Positions 1 to 9,535 of a stretch of 64,000 bases of DNA are shown here, one piece after another; position 1 is the first letter of the stretch, and the number at the start of each line of letters is the position of its first letter. The stretch covers positions 62,001-126,000 of the forward strand of contig JANYLJ010000046.1 in the NCBI GenBank assembly GCA_025357945.1, in the 5' to 3' direction. Under the pieces are notes generated by a model that saw only the letters and a program-made list of their open reading frames with translations, searched no databases and was not told the DNA's origin. Source of the DNA: Gemmatimonadota bacterium (GTDB lineage Bacteria > Gemmatimonadota > Gemmatimonadetes > Gemmatimonadales > GWC2-71-9). The position numbers were made by a program, and so were the translations under genes.

Positions 1-1
1 C

Positions 2-1075
2 ACCGTCGGCTACATCGCGACCAACCTGCTCGCGCTCGGACTCGTGCTTCAGGCGATCTTCGCAATCCCGCTCACGGCGGGCGTGCTGATCGGTACTGCG
101 GTCGTGCTGGCGTACTCCGCCACGGGCGGGATCCTCGCCGGCGTGTACACCGATGTCTTTCAGGGCACCGTCAAGGCGGTCGCGTCGCTGCTGGTGTTCG
201 CCGCCGTGCTGCGCGGCGGTGGCGGCCTTGCCGGTATTTCGCGGACGATCCTGGCCCACGATCCGGGGTTCCTCGGGCCCTGGGGGAAGCTGACGCCGCT
301 CGCCGCGTTGTCGTTCTTCCTGGTGTTCGGGCTGGGAACGCTCGGGCAGCCGCAGGTAATCAGCAAGTACTACATGCTCAAGGATCCCCGTCAGTTGCGT
401 TGGTACCCCTTGCTGATGACCGTCGTGCTGATCGTCACGTTGCTGCTCTTCTTCGGCATCGGCCTCGGCGTCAAGGCGGCGGTCCTCTCCGGCGCGATGC
501 CCGCGTTGGCGACCCAGGATGACGCCACGCCGGCGTTTCTGTTGCACCAGGCGTCTCCGCTTCTTGCGGCAATTGTTTTCAGCGGCATCGCCGCGGCGAT
601 CATGGGGACGGTCAACGCGTTTCTCAGCGTCGGGGCCGCCGCGGTAACGCATGATCTTCCGGTCGCGCTCGGACGCAAGGTCGGCAACGAACTCCGGGTC
701 GGGCGGGTGACGACCGTGGTGATCGCGGTGCTCGCCGCGGTCGTCGCACTCGTCAGCGGCAAGGCGGTGGCGTTCCTCGGCATTTTCGGGTGGGGGCTGT
801 TTGCCTCGACGCTGGTGCCGTCACTGGCGATCGGACTCAACTGGCCGGGCGCCACGCGGGCGGGCGCGATCGCCTCGATCAGCGTTGGTCTGGTGGTGAC
901 ACTGGTGTTCGAGACACTCGGCTATTTGAAGGTGTACACGTTCCCGGCGGGTGTCACGGCATCCGGCCTGGCGCTGGTATTGTCGCTGTTGACGTTCTTC
1001 GTGGTGTCGTGGGTGACGCGCGCCCAATCCGCCAGTGAGATCGATGCGGATGTTCGATTGATCATGGAGGCGTGA
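2..1075 (+). CDS. Sodium:solute symporter (SSS/PutP family), 5'-truncated
   Basis: This is the C-terminal ~357 residues of an inner-membrane Na+-coupled symporter. The reading frame is open from base 2, so the gene begins left of the window. About nine hydrophobic segments alternate with short loops. The YSATGGILAGVYTDVFQG stretch and the segment around MGTVNAFLSVGAAAVTHDL match the SSS fold. In the latter, the position of PutP Ser340-Thr341 (Na2 site) reads Gly-Thr. Family members are usually 450-550 residues, so roughly the first four helices are missing. The substrate (proline, pantothenate, a sugar or an organic acid) cannot be told from this fragment. recG starts 21 bp downstream. Confidence 0.85.
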   Translation, partial: TVGYIATNLLALGLVLQAIFAIPLTAGVLIGTAVVLAYSATGGILAGVYTDVFQGTVKAVASLLVFAAVLRGGGGLAGISRTILAHDPGFLGPWGKLTPLAALSFFLVFGLGTLGQPQVISKYYMLKDPRQLRWYPLLMTVVLIVTLLLFFGIGLGVKAAVLSGAMPALATQDDATPAFLLHQASPLLAAIVFSGIAAAIMGTVNAFLSVGAAAVTHDLPVALGRKVGNELRVGRVTTVVIAVLAAVVALVSGKAVAFLGIFGWGLFASTLVPSLAIGLNWPGATRAGAIASISVGLVVTLVFETLGYLKVYTFPAGVTASGLALVLSLLTFFVVSWVTRAQSASEIDADVRLIMEA

Positions 1076-1096
1076 GGCGCCTCGCTACCTTTCGTC

Positions 1097-3160
1097 GTGC
1101 CCCAGCTCCGACTAGACACCCCGGTCCAGTTCCTGAAAGGAATCGGTGAGAAACGCGCCGAGTCGTTCGCGCGCCTGGGTGTGGCGTCGGTGCAGGATCT
1201 CCTCTTCCATATTCCGCATCGGTACATCGATGCCTCATCGCTCACGCCGATGGCCAAGGCGCGTGTGGGCGATGATGTGGCCTGCGTCGGAACGGTGGTC
1301 AGCAAAGGCGTACTGCCGACTCGCAAGGGGCTGCGGATTTTCCATGCCGTGCTCCGCGACGCGAGTGGCTTGCTCGAGTGCGCGTGGCCGGGCCAGTCAT
1401 TTCTCGATCGCGTCATCATGCCGGGTCAGATTGTGCTCGTCGCCGGCCCGATCCGGTTCTATCATGGCCGCCAGATGGCGCCGCGCGAGCTGGTCATCCT
1501 CGGTGACGCTGATGATCCGACCGCCTCGGGGCGGATCATCCCGGTCTACCCGGCGACCGAGGGACTCAGTCACAAGCAGATCCGGGCGGTGATCAATCAG
1601 CATCTCGACGCGATGGTCGCGATCGTCCCCGATATCCTGCCGGAGGCGCTGCGCGAACGCTTCAAATTGCCGTCGCTGCGCGATGCACTGCACGCCCTGC
1701 ATCGACCGACGTCGGCGGCGGCGGCAGAGGACGGCCGTCGGCGGCTCGCGATCGATGAGCTGCTCGACCTGCAACTGATGCTGGCGCGCGCGCGGCAGGT
1801 GGCTCGCGAAGGGCAGCGTGGCACCCAGTTCACCGTGCGGAAAACGCTCACCACATCCTTGCGGGAAGCGCTGCCGTGGGAACTGACTTCCGACCAGAAG
1901 CAGGCGATCCGGGAGATCTTCGACGACATGACGAAGGCGGAACGGATGCATCGCTTGCTCATGGGTGACGTGGGTACCGGCAAGACCGTCGTGGCGCTGT
2001 TCGCGATGTTGCTGGCGCTCGAGAATGGCTACCAGGCGGCCTTGATGGCGCCCACAGAACTCCTGGCCGAGCAGCACTATCAGACGTTGTCGAAGTTGCT
2101 CGCCCCCCTGGGGCTCGTGCCGGAGCTCCTGCTCGGCCGGCTGGGTGCGGTCGACAAGCGCGCTGCACGGGCACGGTTGGCGGACGGCACCACGGCGCTC
2201 GTTATCGGTACCCACGCGCTAGTGCAAGAGCAGGTCGCGTTCCAGAAACTTGGCCTGGTCGTGATCGACGAGCAGCACCGGTTTGGCGTGGAACAGCGGG
2301 CGGCGTTGATGCAGAAGGGCGACGCACCCGACGTGCTCCTGCTCACGGCGACACCGATTCCACGATCGCTTGCCCTGACACGATTCGGTGACCTCGACAT
2401 CTCAATCCTGCGCGCCAAGCCGCCGGGGCGCGGCATCATTCGTACGGCGTTGCGCACGCCGGCGCATCGCAATCGCGTCTTCGAATTCGTTCGCAAGACC
2501 GCGCTCGCGGGCGGCCAGGCGTACGTGGTGTTGCCGGTGATCGAGGAATCGGAGCGGGCCGATTTGCGCGCGGCCGAAACAATGGCGACGTCACTGACCG
2601 CGAAGTGGTTGGATGTCGGGGTCGGGCTCGTGCACGGCCGACTCAAGCCACCGGAACGCGACCAGGTGATGCGCGCCTTTCGCGACGGCGAGGTGCAGGT
2701 GCTTGTCGCGACCACCGTGATCGAGGTTGGCATCGACGTGCCGAACGCGACCGTGATGGTGATCGAGCACCCGGAGCGGTTTGGCTTGGCGCAGCTGCAT
2801 CAACTGCGGGGCAGGGTGGGGCGCGGCGAGAAGGAATCGCACTGCATCCTGCTCGCGGCGTCGAGCAACGTGCCGGAACGGCTGCGTGCGTTCACGCTGA
2901 TCGATGACGGCTTCGAGATCGCCGAGCTCGATCTCGCGGAGCGTGGGCGCGGCGATTTGCTTGGCGCACGCCAATCGGGCGGTATCGACTTCAAGATCGC
3001 TCGCTTCCCTGAGGATACTGACTTGCTGAGCGAAGCACGGGCACTCGCCCGCGCCGTGCTTGATGCTGATCCCACACTCAAGCAGCGGGAGAACAAGGCG
3101 TTGCGCGATCGCGCGCTGGCGCGGTATCCGAGAGGTGAGGTGCTGTTTCGGGTGGGCTGA
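1097..3160 (+). CDS. recG: ATP-dependent DNA helicase RecG
   Basis: RecG is a branch-migration and fork-regression helicase acting on Holliday junctions and stalled forks. At 687 aa it has normal family length. The N-terminal wedge/OB region (about residues 60-160) precedes an SF2 core with Walker A GDVGTGKT near residue 290 and a DEQHRFG motif II (DEQH box) near residue 391. The core also has LLTATPIPRSLALT motif III and the C-terminal QLRGRVGRG motif VI. The start is GTG at 1097, with the family opening (L-D-T-P-V-Q-F-L-K-G-I-G) directly after it. It sits alone between the symporter and asnS, with no partner suggesting regulation. Confidence 0.96.
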   Translation: MPQLRLDTPVQFLKGIGEKRAESFARLGVASVQDLLFHIPHRYIDASSLTPMAKARVGDDVACVGTVVSKGVLPTRKGLRIFHAVLRDASGLLECAWPGQSFLDRVIMPGQIVLVAGPIRFYHGRQMAPRELVILGDADDPTASGRIIPVYPATEGLSHKQIRAVINQHLDAMVAIVPDILPEALRERFKLPSLRDALHALHRPTSAAAAEDGRRRLAIDELLDLQLMLARARQVAREGQRGTQFTVRKTLTTSLREALPWELTSDQKQAIREIFDDMTKAERMHRLLMGDVGTGKTVVALFAMLLALENGYQAALMAPTELLAEQHYQTLSKLLAPLGLVPELLLGRLGAVDKRAARARLADGTTALVIGTHALVQEQVAFQKLGLVVIDEQHRFGVEQRAALMQKGDAPDVLLLTATPIPRSLALTRFGDLDISILRAKPPGRGIIRTALRTPAHRNRVFEFVRKTALAGGQAYVVLPVIEESERADLRAAETMATSLTAKWLDVGVGLVHGRLKPPERDQVMRAFRDGEVQVLVATTVIEVGIDVPNATVMVIEHPERFGLAQLHQLRGRVGRGEKESHCILLAASSNVPERLRAFTLIDDGFEIAELDLAERGRGDLLGARQSGGIDFKIARFPEDTDLLSEARALARAVLDADPTLKQRENKALRDRALARYPRGEVLFRVG

Positions 3161-3182
3161 GGAGCCGGGAGCTGATTCACGT

Positions 3183-3262
3183 CGTGTCGCCCTGAACGCA
3201 GCGAAGGGCTTCGGGGGCCAACACGGCACAGTTCTCGGACGTCCTTCCTGGCGCTCAGGACG
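3183..3262. repeat. REP-like palindromic intergenic element
   Basis: The recG-asnS gap holds CCTGAACGCAGCGAAGGGCTT-type sequence at 3191-3211. It resembles the CCTGAGCG(C/A)AGCGAAGGA elements seen between genes in many bacteria. GCCCT (3189-3193) pairs with AGGGC (3205-3209), and CGTGT (3183-3187) can pair with ACACG (3221-3225). A second small hairpin, CGTCCT/AGGACG (3240-3245 with 3257-3262), carries the related GCGCTCAGGACG in inverted orientation. This may be a degenerate REP pair; only two or three copies are visible in the window. Confidence 0.45.
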
Positions 3263-3306
3263 CCAATGGCCGTTGCCCACCGGCCAATTTCGGCCTAAAA
3301 TGCGCC

Positions 3307-4608
3307 ATGCCAACGACTTTCGTTTCGATCGGCGGGTTGCAGCACCATGTCGGCGAGCAGGTGGCCGTGCCGGGCTGGGTGATGACCACCCGCTCGTCTG
3401 GCAAGATCGCCTTTCTCGTGTTGCGCGATGGTAGCGGCTACCTGCAGGCGGTGTTTCCCAAGACGGAAATCGTCGCTGGCGCCTGGGACCGGTTCGCGAC
3501 CCTGACGCAGGAAGCGAATGTGCTGGTCACCGGAACCGTTCGCGCCGACGCGCGGGCGCCAGGCGGATATGAACTGACGGCCTCCGATGTGACCCTCGTG
3601 GCGCCAAGCGTCGACTTCCCGATCTCACCAAAGGAACATGGCACCGCCTTCCTGTTCGAGCATCGCCATCTCTGGCTTCGCTCGCGCAAACAAGTGGCGA
3701 TCGCGCGCGTGCGCAACGAAATCGAGCATGCGATCAGCGAGTTCTTTTACGACCGCGGCTTCATTCGCGTCGATACGCCGATTCTCACCGGATCGATCGG
3801 CGAACAAGCCGGTGAATTGTTCGCCACCGACTATTTCGATCTCGGCCAGGCGTACCTCGCGCAGACCGGCCAGCTCTACGGTGAAGCGGCCGCTGCCGCC
3901 CACGGCAGGATCTATTGCTTCGGCCCGACCTTCCGCGCGGAGAAGTCGAAGACACGCCGGCACCTGACGGAATTCTGGATGTGTGAGCCGGAGGTCGCGT
4001 TCGCCGACAGCGATGACAACATGCGCCTGCAGGAGGAGCTGGTCTCCTATCTCGTGGCGCGGGCGCTCGAACGGTGCCAGGGAGAGTTCAAGGAGCTGGA
4101 GCGCGACACGGCGCGGCTGGAAAAGGTGACCGCGCCATTTGCCCGCCTGACCTACACCGATGCGATCGCGAAGCTGCAGGCACAGGGCAGCGACATTCAG
4201 TGGGGCGCCGACCTTGGTGCCGATGACGAGACCGCCCTCGGCGCGGCGTACGACACACCGCTGTTCGTGATGAACTATCCGAGGGCGATCAAGGCGTTCT
4301 ACATGAAGGAGAACCCGGCCGATCCGCGGACCGTGCTCTCCAACGATTGCCTGGCACCGGAAGGGTACGGCGAGATCATTGGCGGGTCACAGCGGGAAGA
4401 TGACTACGACAAGCTGCTGGCGCGGATCATCGCACAGGGGCTCGATCCGGAGAGCTACAAGTGGTATCTCGACCTGCGGAAGTATGGCGGATTCGTGCAC
4501 TCGGGGTTCGGGCTGGGGCTGGAGCGGACGGTCGCATGGATCTGCGGGATTCCGCATATTCGCGAGGCGATCGCCTTTCCGCGCCAGATTCATCGACTGT
4601 ATCCGTAA
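3307..4608 (+). CDS. asnS: Asparagine--tRNA ligase
   Basis: This class IIb aminoacyl-tRNA synthetase charges tRNA-Asn with asparagine. At 433 aa it has an N-terminal OB anticodon-binding domain (residues ~10-110, opening with GWVMTTRSSGKIAFLVLRDG). The catalytic domain follows, with motif 2 FRAEKSKTRRHLTEFWMCEP and motif 3 GFGLGLERTVAWICG. The GGSQRE block and the conserved C-terminal FPR support Asn over Asp specificity. The RLYP ending recalls archaeal/eukaryotic-type AsnRS more than the E. coli ending; this is an impression, not a tree. ATG 3307 is followed immediately by the OB domain. The gene converges with mazG across a large inverted repeat. Confidence 0.95.
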   Translation: MPTTFVSIGGLQHHVGEQVAVPGWVMTTRSSGKIAFLVLRDGSGYLQAVFPKTEIVAGAWDRFATLTQEANVLVTGTVRADARAPGGYELTASDVTLVAPSVDFPISPKEHGTAFLFEHRHLWLRSRKQVAIARVRNEIEHAISEFFYDRGFIRVDTPILTGSIGEQAGELFATDYFDLGQAYLAQTGQLYGEAAAAAHGRIYCFGPTFRAEKSKTRRHLTEFWMCEPEVAFADSDDNMRLQEELVSYLVARALERCQGEFKELERDTARLEKVTAPFARLTYTDAIAKLQAQGSDIQWGADLGADDETALGAAYDTPLFVMNYPRAIKAFYMKENPADPRTVLSNDCLAPEGYGEIIGGSQREDDYDKLLARIIAQGLDPESYKWYLDLRKYGGFVHSGFGLGLERTVAWICGIPHIREAIAFPRQIHRLYP

Positions 4609-4615
4609 GAGGGGA

Positions 4616-4684
4616 GGAGAGACGAGAGACGAGAGACGAGAGAAAAAAAGGTTCGTCAGCTCGTCTCTCGTCTCTCGTCTCTCC
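4616..4684. repeat. 25-bp perfect inverted repeat of GAGACGA heptamers, likely bidirectional terminator
   Basis: Arms 4616-4640 and 4660-4684 are perfect reverse complements, each built from about three tandem GAGACGA heptamers. A 19-nt loop contains a run of seven A. The element lies exactly between convergent asnS and mazG. The right arm is inside the mazG frame and encodes its Arg/Glu-rich last residues. A-rich and T-rich tracts flank the arms (CTTTTC at 4692-4697). Termination in both directions is inferred from position and structure. Confidence 0.6.
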
Positions 4685-5441
4685 GCTCTCGTCTTTTCAC
4701 CTCGTCCCACAACTCATCGAGCCTTGCCAGTCCCGCGCTCGCCATCGCGACTCCGCGTTCCTTCGCGAGTCGCTCGACGCCTTCGAATCGTGTTCGGAAC
4801 TTCCGGTTCGCTCGATCGAGCGCTGCCCCGGGCTGCACGTTGGCTTTCCGGGCGAGATTGACGACGGCGAACAACAGGTCACCGATTTCATCCGCGAGCC
4901 GATCGTGGGCCAACGTGTCGGCGTTCGCGAGTTCATGTTCCACTTCGGTCAATTCTTCGCGCACCTTGGCGATCGGCCCCGTGGCGTCGGGCCAGTCGAA
5001 CCCGACGCCAGCGGCGCGTTCCTGCAGTCGGAACGCCATCAGCAGGTCCGGCAGGGTCGCGGGTAACCGGTCCAGGGCGCCCCGATCGTGCTGCCGTTCG
5101 CGCCCCTTGAGCGCCTGCCACTGTTCCTCAGGTCCCAGGTCGAAGAGATGCGGGTGGCGGCGACGCATCTTGGCGACGAGATCGTCGGCGATGGCGTCGG
5201 GTGTGAACTCGCCGGCTTCCTGGCCGAGAACGAGCTGCCAGGCGAGGTGCAGCATCACGTCGGCTACCTCGTCGCGAATCGCGGCGGCGTCGCCGCTGGC
5301 CAGTGCGGCATCGAGCTCGTGGACCTCCTCGATGAGGTAGGGGCGGAGCGTTTCGCGGGTCTGAACCCGGTCCCAGCTGCAGCGGGCGCGAAGATCGGCC
5401 ACCATTGCGACCGCCCTGCCCAGCGCGGATTCGTCTTGCAT
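4656..5441 (-). CDS. mazG: Nucleoside triphosphate pyrophosphohydrolase MazG
   Basis: MazG hydrolyses (d)NTPs to NMP plus pyrophosphate and serves as a house-cleaning enzyme. Two MazG-type all-alpha units are visible: N-terminal EEVHEL with DEVADVMLHL, and C-terminal EELTEVEHEL with DEIGDLLFAVVNLAR. These carry the E-x-x-E and E-x-x-D metal ligands. From ATG 5441 the protein is 261 aa, matching E. coli MazG (263). An upstream ATG at 5471 is possible, but it would share its CATG with the divergent alr start. The last ~10 residues (RRERRDERRETS) are encoded by the right arm of the inverted repeat, so the tail is probably an acquired extension. Confidence 0.92.
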   Translation of the reverse strand: MQDESALGRAVAMVADLRARCSWDRVQTRETLRPYLIEEVHELDAALASGDAAAIRDEVADVMLHLAWQLVLGQEAGEFTPDAIADDLVAKMRRRHPHLFDLGPEEQWQALKGRERQHDRGALDRLPATLPDLLMAFRLQERAAGVGFDWPDATGPIAKVREELTEVEHELANADTLAHDRLADEIGDLLFAVVNLARKANVQPGAALDRANRKFRTRFEGVERLAKERGVAMASAGLARLDELWDEVKRRERRDERRETS

Positions 5442-5469
5442 CACGTCCTCCGGGGTCCTAGTCTCCGAC

Positions 5470-6552
5470 ATGCGTAAACGCCTGACACCGGACACCGCTC
5501 GCGCCTGGGTCGACGTCGACCTCGACGCGCTGGTCCGCAACGCGCGCTCCTATATCGCCGCGACAGGGGTGCCAGCGATCCCCATGCTCAAGGCCGACGG
5601 CTACGGTCTCGGCGCCCTGATGGTGGCGCGGGCGCTCGCCGAAGTCGAGCCCTGGGGCTACGGCGTGGCGACGGTGGACGAGGCGAGGGAACTCCACCTC
5701 AATGGCATTATCCGGCCGATCGTGGTGTTCACGCCGCTGGTGCCGCGGATGATCGAGTTCGTCAATGCGGTCGCCGCACGGCCAACGATCTGCGATATCG
5801 AGGCGCTGCGCGCCTGGCTCGAACAGGGCACCGGGCCGTTCCACGTCGAAATCGACACCGGGATGGGCCGCTCCGGAATTCCCTGGGATGATGTCCAGTC
5901 GCTTGCTGCCGCGCGGAATCTGCTTGGCGACGCGGCAGGATGGGAGGGCATCTTTACGATGTTCCACTCCGCCGAGCGGAATCCGGTGGCGACTGGCGAC
6001 CAGTGGCAGCGTCTCCACGAGGCACTCGCCGCCCTCGGCCGCCGCCCGCCGCTCGTCCACGCGGCGGCATCGGCGGCTGGCGCGTACGGCGGCCGGTATG
6101 CTGCCGATGCCACCCGTCCGGGGATCCATCTGTACGGCGGGCGGGTGAGCGGGCTCGACGGCGTCCCGGTCGCGGCCCTGCGGGCGCGAGTCGTGGCGAC
6201 TCGGCGCGTGTTCGCCGGCACCAGCATTGGCTACGACGCCAGCTGGACGGCGCCGAACCAGACGACGATCGCGACGGTCGCGATCGGTTACGCCGACGGC
6301 GTCCATCGTCGGCTCTCCAACACCGGGGTAGTGGAACTGCGAGGGCAACGCGTGCGTATCGTGGGTCGGGTGACCATGGATCACGTGATGGTCGACGCCG
6401 GCGACCTGCCGGTGGCGATCGGCGACATTGCGACCCTGTTCGGCGGCCTGGTGACGCTGGACGAACAGGCCGCGCTCGCCGGCACGGTCAGTTATGAACT
6501 GCTCACCGCACTTGGCCCGCGTCTTCCACGCCGGTATTCCAATCACGAATGA
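5470..6552 (+). CDS. alr: Alanine racemase
   Basis: This PLP enzyme interconverts L- and D-alanine for peptidoglycan. At 360 aa it has the PLP lysine in MLKADGYGLG (Lys41) of the N-terminal TIM barrel. The C-terminal beta domain contains the G-Y-D motif with the second catalytic Tyr near residue 254, and a GRVTMDHVMVD strand where many homologues have MDQ. It is divergent from mazG with only 28 bp between the chosen starts, so any promoter must lie inside mazG. Its stop overlaps the ATG of the next gene by 4 bp, implying coupling to the DUF1844 gene, deoB and cdd. Confidence 0.95.
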   Translation: MRKRLTPDTARAWVDVDLDALVRNARSYIAATGVPAIPMLKADGYGLGALMVARALAEVEPWGYGVATVDEARELHLNGIIRPIVVFTPLVPRMIEFVNAVAARPTICDIEALRAWLEQGTGPFHVEIDTGMGRSGIPWDDVQSLAAARNLLGDAAGWEGIFTMFHSAERNPVATGDQWQRLHEALAALGRRPPLVHAAASAAGAYGGRYAADATRPGIHLYGGRVSGLDGVPVAALRARVVATRRVFAGTSIGYDASWTAPNQTTIATVAIGYADGVHRRLSNTGVVELRGQRVRIVGRVTMDHVMVDAGDLPVAIGDIATLFGGLVTLDEQAALAGTVSYELLTALGPRLPRRYSNHE

Positions 6553-6800
6553 ATCAGCACTTCGGCTCCCTCGTTCTCGGTCTCGCCGCGCAGGCGAGCG
6601 CCGCGCTGGATGGCCAACTCCCGCCGGGCGCGGCGCCGACCGGTGCCAACGATCCGCGCAAGCTGGCGCAGGCGCTGATCGACACCATCACCGTGCTGGA
6701 GGAGAAGACGCGCGGCAACCTGGAAACTGATGAAGCACGCCTGATCGATCAGGCGCTGACGAGCCTGCGCATCCGTTTCGCCACTGGCAAACCCACGTGA
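6549..6800 (+). CDS. DUF1844 family small protein
   Basis: This 83-residue predicted cytoplasmic protein matches the DUF1844 pattern. It has an opening F-G-S-L-V-L-G-L-A-A-Q segment, a central DPRKLAQALIDTITVLEEKT stretch and a helix with LIDQALTSLR near the end. DUF1844 proteins have no established biochemical role. ATG 6549 overlaps the alr stop (ATGA) and the gene's own stop overlaps the deoB GTG start, so all three are probably translated together. It appears complete, and no metal-binding or catalytic residues are evident. Confidence 0.8.
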   Translation: MNQHFGSLVLGLAAQASAALDGQLPPGAAPTGANDPRKLAQALIDTITVLEEKTRGNLETDEARLIDQALTSLRIRFATGKPT

Positions 6801-7963
6801 CGCGCCGCGCGTTCCTCATCGTGCTCGATGGGCTCGGCGCTGGCGCTGCCCATGACGCCGCTGCGTACGGCGACCTCGGCAGCGCCACCCTCGGTAACGT
6901 CCTCCGGGCGAACCCGGACCTCCGCCTGCCGCATCTCGAATCCCTCGGGCTCGGCCTCTGCGGCGACACCGGCGTGCCAAAGTCTGCCAAGCCGCGAGCC
7001 GCCCACGGATCGGCGCAGCCCAGGAGTGCCGGCAAGGACAGCATATCGGGGCACTGGGAGCTCTGCGGCGTCATTCTCGAGACGCCGTTTCCGACGTATC
7101 CCAACGGATTTCCGCCGGCGCTGCTTGCCGAATTCGCTGGCCGGACCAACCGGGCGGTCATCGGAAACAAGGCGGCGTCGGGCACGGCGATTCTGGCTGA
7201 ACTCGGCGCCGAGCACATGGCCACGGGAAAGTGGATTGTGTACACATCCGCCGATTCGGTGTTCCAGATTGCCGCGCACGTGGACGTGGTGCCGTTGGAC
7301 GAGTTGTACGCCGCCGGTGAGATCGCCCGCGGGTTGCTGACCGGACCGCACGGCGTGGCGCGGGTGATCGCCAGGCCGTTCGCGGGCGCCGTCGGCGCGT
7401 TCCAGCGGACAGCCGACCGCAAGGACTTCTCACGTGAACCGATTGGACCGACGCTGCTCGATCACCTCGCGACGGCCCAGGTGCCGGTGCGGGGGGTGGG
7501 CAAGGTGGATGACCTTTTCGCGGGCCGCGGCATCACCAGCACGCATACGCCAACCAATCCGCAGGCCTACACGCTGATCGATCAGGCGATGGCGGGGATG
7601 GTCAACGGGCTGCTCTTCGCCAACGTGATCGAATTCGACCAGAGTTGGGGGCACCGGAACGACGTGGCCGGATTTGTGGGCGGGCTGAAGGAGCTCGACC
7701 AGTGGATACCCCGGCTGCTGCATCAGGCCCGGGACGAGGACCTGATTATCTTCACCGCCGACCATGGCAACGATCCCACCACGGCTTCCACCGACCACGC
7801 GCGCGAACGGATCCCGATCCTGGCCACAGGCCCACGCTGTCGGCCCGTGTCGATCGGCGAGCGGTCCACGTTCGCTGACGTCGGCCAGACCATCGCCGAA
7901 TTCCTCGGCGTTTCCCCGCTTGCAGCGGGGCAGTCCTTCCTGAGCGACATCTGGTCGGCATGA
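6797..7963 (+). CDS. deoB: Phosphopentomutase
   Basis: DeoB interconverts (deoxy)ribose-1-phosphate and -5-phosphate, linking nucleoside phosphorolysis to central carbon. At 388 aa it is of alkaline-phosphatase superfamily type. The N-terminal metal site [20 protein letters not shown] contains the conserved Asp. [13 protein letters not shown] and the C-terminal [19 protein letters not shown] provide further metal-binding Asp/His. The start is GTG 6797 (GTGA overlap). A 23-residue polar insert around residues 55-80, before [10 protein letters not shown], is longer than the equivalent in E. coli as I recall it. With cdd next door it forms a nucleoside-salvage pair. Confidence 0.94.
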   Translation: MTRRAFLIVLDGLGAGAAHDAAAYGDLGSATLGNVLRANPDLRLPHLESLGLGLCGDTGVPKSAKPRAAHGSAQPRSAGKDSISGHWELCGVILETPFPTYPNGFPPALLAEFAGRTNRAVIGNKAASGTAILAELGAEHMATGKWIVYTSADSVFQIAAHVDVVPLDELYAAGEIARGLLTGPHGVARVIARPFAGAVGAFQRTADRKDFSREPIGPTLLDHLATAQVPVRGVGKVDDLFAGRGITSTHTPTNPQAYTLIDQAMAGMVNGLLFANVIEFDQSWGHRNDVAGFVGGLKELDQWIPRLLHQARDEDLIIFTADHGNDPTTASTDHARERIPILATGPRCRPVSIGERSTFADVGQTIAEFLGVSPLAAGQSFLSDIWSA

Positions 7964-8343
7964 CGCCACTGCGGGCTGCTGCCGAGGCGGCGCGCGAGCG
8001 CGCGTATGCTCCGTTTTCCGGATTCCGGGTCGGCGCGGCCCTCGAGTCGGAGGACGGCACCATCTTCGCGGGGTGCAACGTCGAAAACGCCTCGTACGGC
8101 CTCACCATCTGTGCCGAGCGAAGCGCGGTAGTGTCGGCGGTATCTGCCGGTCATCGCCGCTTCCGGCGCCTGGTGCTGGTGAGCGACGCGGTCGCGCCGA
8201 TCACCCCATGCGGTGCGTGCCGGCAGGTGCTGGCGGAATTTGCACCCGACCTGCCCGTGGAAAGCTGTGCCGGCAACGACGTCCGAACCTGGACGATCCG
8301 CGAACTGCTGCCGGCAGGGTTCACGGCCGACGTGCTGCCATGA
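7960..8343 (+). CDS. cdd: Cytidine deaminase
   Basis: This zinc enzyme deaminates (deoxy)cytidine to (deoxy)uridine. The 127-aa protein is the short homotetrameric type. It has [17 protein letters not shown], carrying the first zinc Cys and catalytic Glu (C-A-E), and [12 protein letters not shown] with the other two zinc cysteines. The opening helix and [13 protein letters not shown] are typical. ATG 7960 overlaps the deoB stop by 4 bp, consistent with one salvage operon. The following lipoprotein gene starts at the cdd stop. Confidence 0.95.
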   Translation: MTPLRAAAEAARERAYAPFSGFRVGAALESEDGTIFAGCNVENASYGLTICAERSAVVSAVSAGHRRFRRLVLVSDAVAPITPCGACRQVLAEFAPDLPVESCAGNDVRTWTIRELLPAGFTADVLP

Positions 8344-9533
8344 GACGCACCCTCCTGCTGGTGTTTGGCGTGGCACTTCTCGCGAGCGGGTGTACCGAGC
8401 ATCTCACCACGACCGGGACCTGCCCGACGTTCTGCCCCGGCGGGCAGTCGGTATTCCGCGACACGATCCTGACGCCGATCCAGAATGGCGACTCCAGCTT
8501 CACCGGGTTCCTGGAGGCGACCTCCCTGATTTCCGTCCTGACATCGAGCGGCGGTGCCTACGGGCAGAACCGAGCGGTCATCCGCTTCCTGTCACGGACG
8601 GACTCGACACTGGTTTCGGATACGCTGCGGGCATTCACGGTCGATTCCGTCAGTCTCGAGGTCGGGCTTCAGGCGATCGACACGACGGTGAAAAACTTCG
8701 TACTCGAGATCTATCGACTCCCACGTACGATCGACTCGACGGCGACGTTCGCGACGATCGACGCGTTGATGACCCCGGCGAACAAGATCACCGAAGTGCC
8801 GAAGGCGGTATCGTACCGTTCCGGAGTGGTCCGGTTGGTGTTCGGCGGTGACACGCTGTCGCGCTTCGCGTTCGTGCCTGGCGACAGCGCGGTGCTCGAG
8901 CTCGGCTTCCGCGTCCGGGCGGACGGGCCGACCGCGGTCAGGATCGGCACGCCCGCGTCCGGTGGATTCGCGCCGTTGTTCACCTCGTACGTGCACGCGA
9001 TCGGCGTCCCGGATTCGCTCGCGAAACCAAGTATTGGTGTGATCGCGGACCTGTACTTCACGTCGACGCCAGCGTCGACCGCGCCGTCATCGTCGCTGCT
9101 GGCGGTCGGCGGCATCCCGGTGGCGCGCAGCTTCCTGCGTTTCGCGCTGCCGCCGTATCTGCGCGACTCGGCGACGATCATCCGCGCCACGCTGCATCTG
9201 CAAGCCGACGTGCCGGTGATCGGGATTCCCGCGGACACGGCACTGCTCCTGGCGACCACCGTGATCGCGGACTTCGGCGCCAAATCACCGCCGTTCCCCG
9301 GCTTGGCCGCGTCCGTGCATCTGTTGCCTGGGTCGGCGACCGCCGACCTCGAGATCGCCTCGCTCGTGCAGCTCTGGCAGGGGGCGAGCGGTGCGCCTTC
9401 AATCGTGCGCCTGGCGCTCGCGCAGGAAGGCGGCACCTTCGTGTTTCCGATTTTCCGTTCGACGCGGTCAATATCCGGGACACCGACATTGCGCATTACC
9501 TACCGGCCACCCTTCGCCTTCGCGGGCTACTAA
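8340..9533 (+). CDS. Lipoprotein of unknown function, beta-rich
   Basis: The 397-aa product starts at ATG 8340, overlapping the cdd stop. It opens with a lipoprotein signal, [20 protein letters not shown], with the lipobox LASGC placing Cys18 as the acylated residue. The rest is Thr/Ser/Val-rich with repeated beta-strand-like segments. Two blocks look related in layout (about residues 35-200 and 215-390), each ending in segments such as [10 protein letters not shown] and LRITYRP. I do not recognise a family; it loosely resembles DNRLRE-type secreted beta domains. The barrel-like gene 2 bp downstream suggests a joint envelope role. Confidence 0.75.
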   Translation: MRRTLLLVFGVALLASGCTEHLTTTGTCPTFCPGGQSVFRDTILTPIQNGDSSFTGFLEATSLISVLTSSGGAYGQNRAVIRFLSRTDSTLVSDTLRAFTVDSVSLEVGLQAIDTTVKNFVLEIYRLPRTIDSTATFATIDALMTPANKITEVPKAVSYRSGVVRLVFGGDTLSRFAFVPGDSAVLELGFRVRADGPTAVRIGTPASGGFAPLFTSYVHAIGVPDSLAKPSIGVIADLYFTSTPASTAPSSSLLAVGGIPVARSFLRFALPPYLRDSATIIRATLHLQADVPVIGIPADTALLLATTVIADFGAKSPPFPGLAASVHLLPGSATADLEIASLVQLWQGASGAPSIVRLALAQEGGTFVFPIFRSTRSISGTPTLRITYRPPFAFAGY

Positions 9534-9535
9534 CG

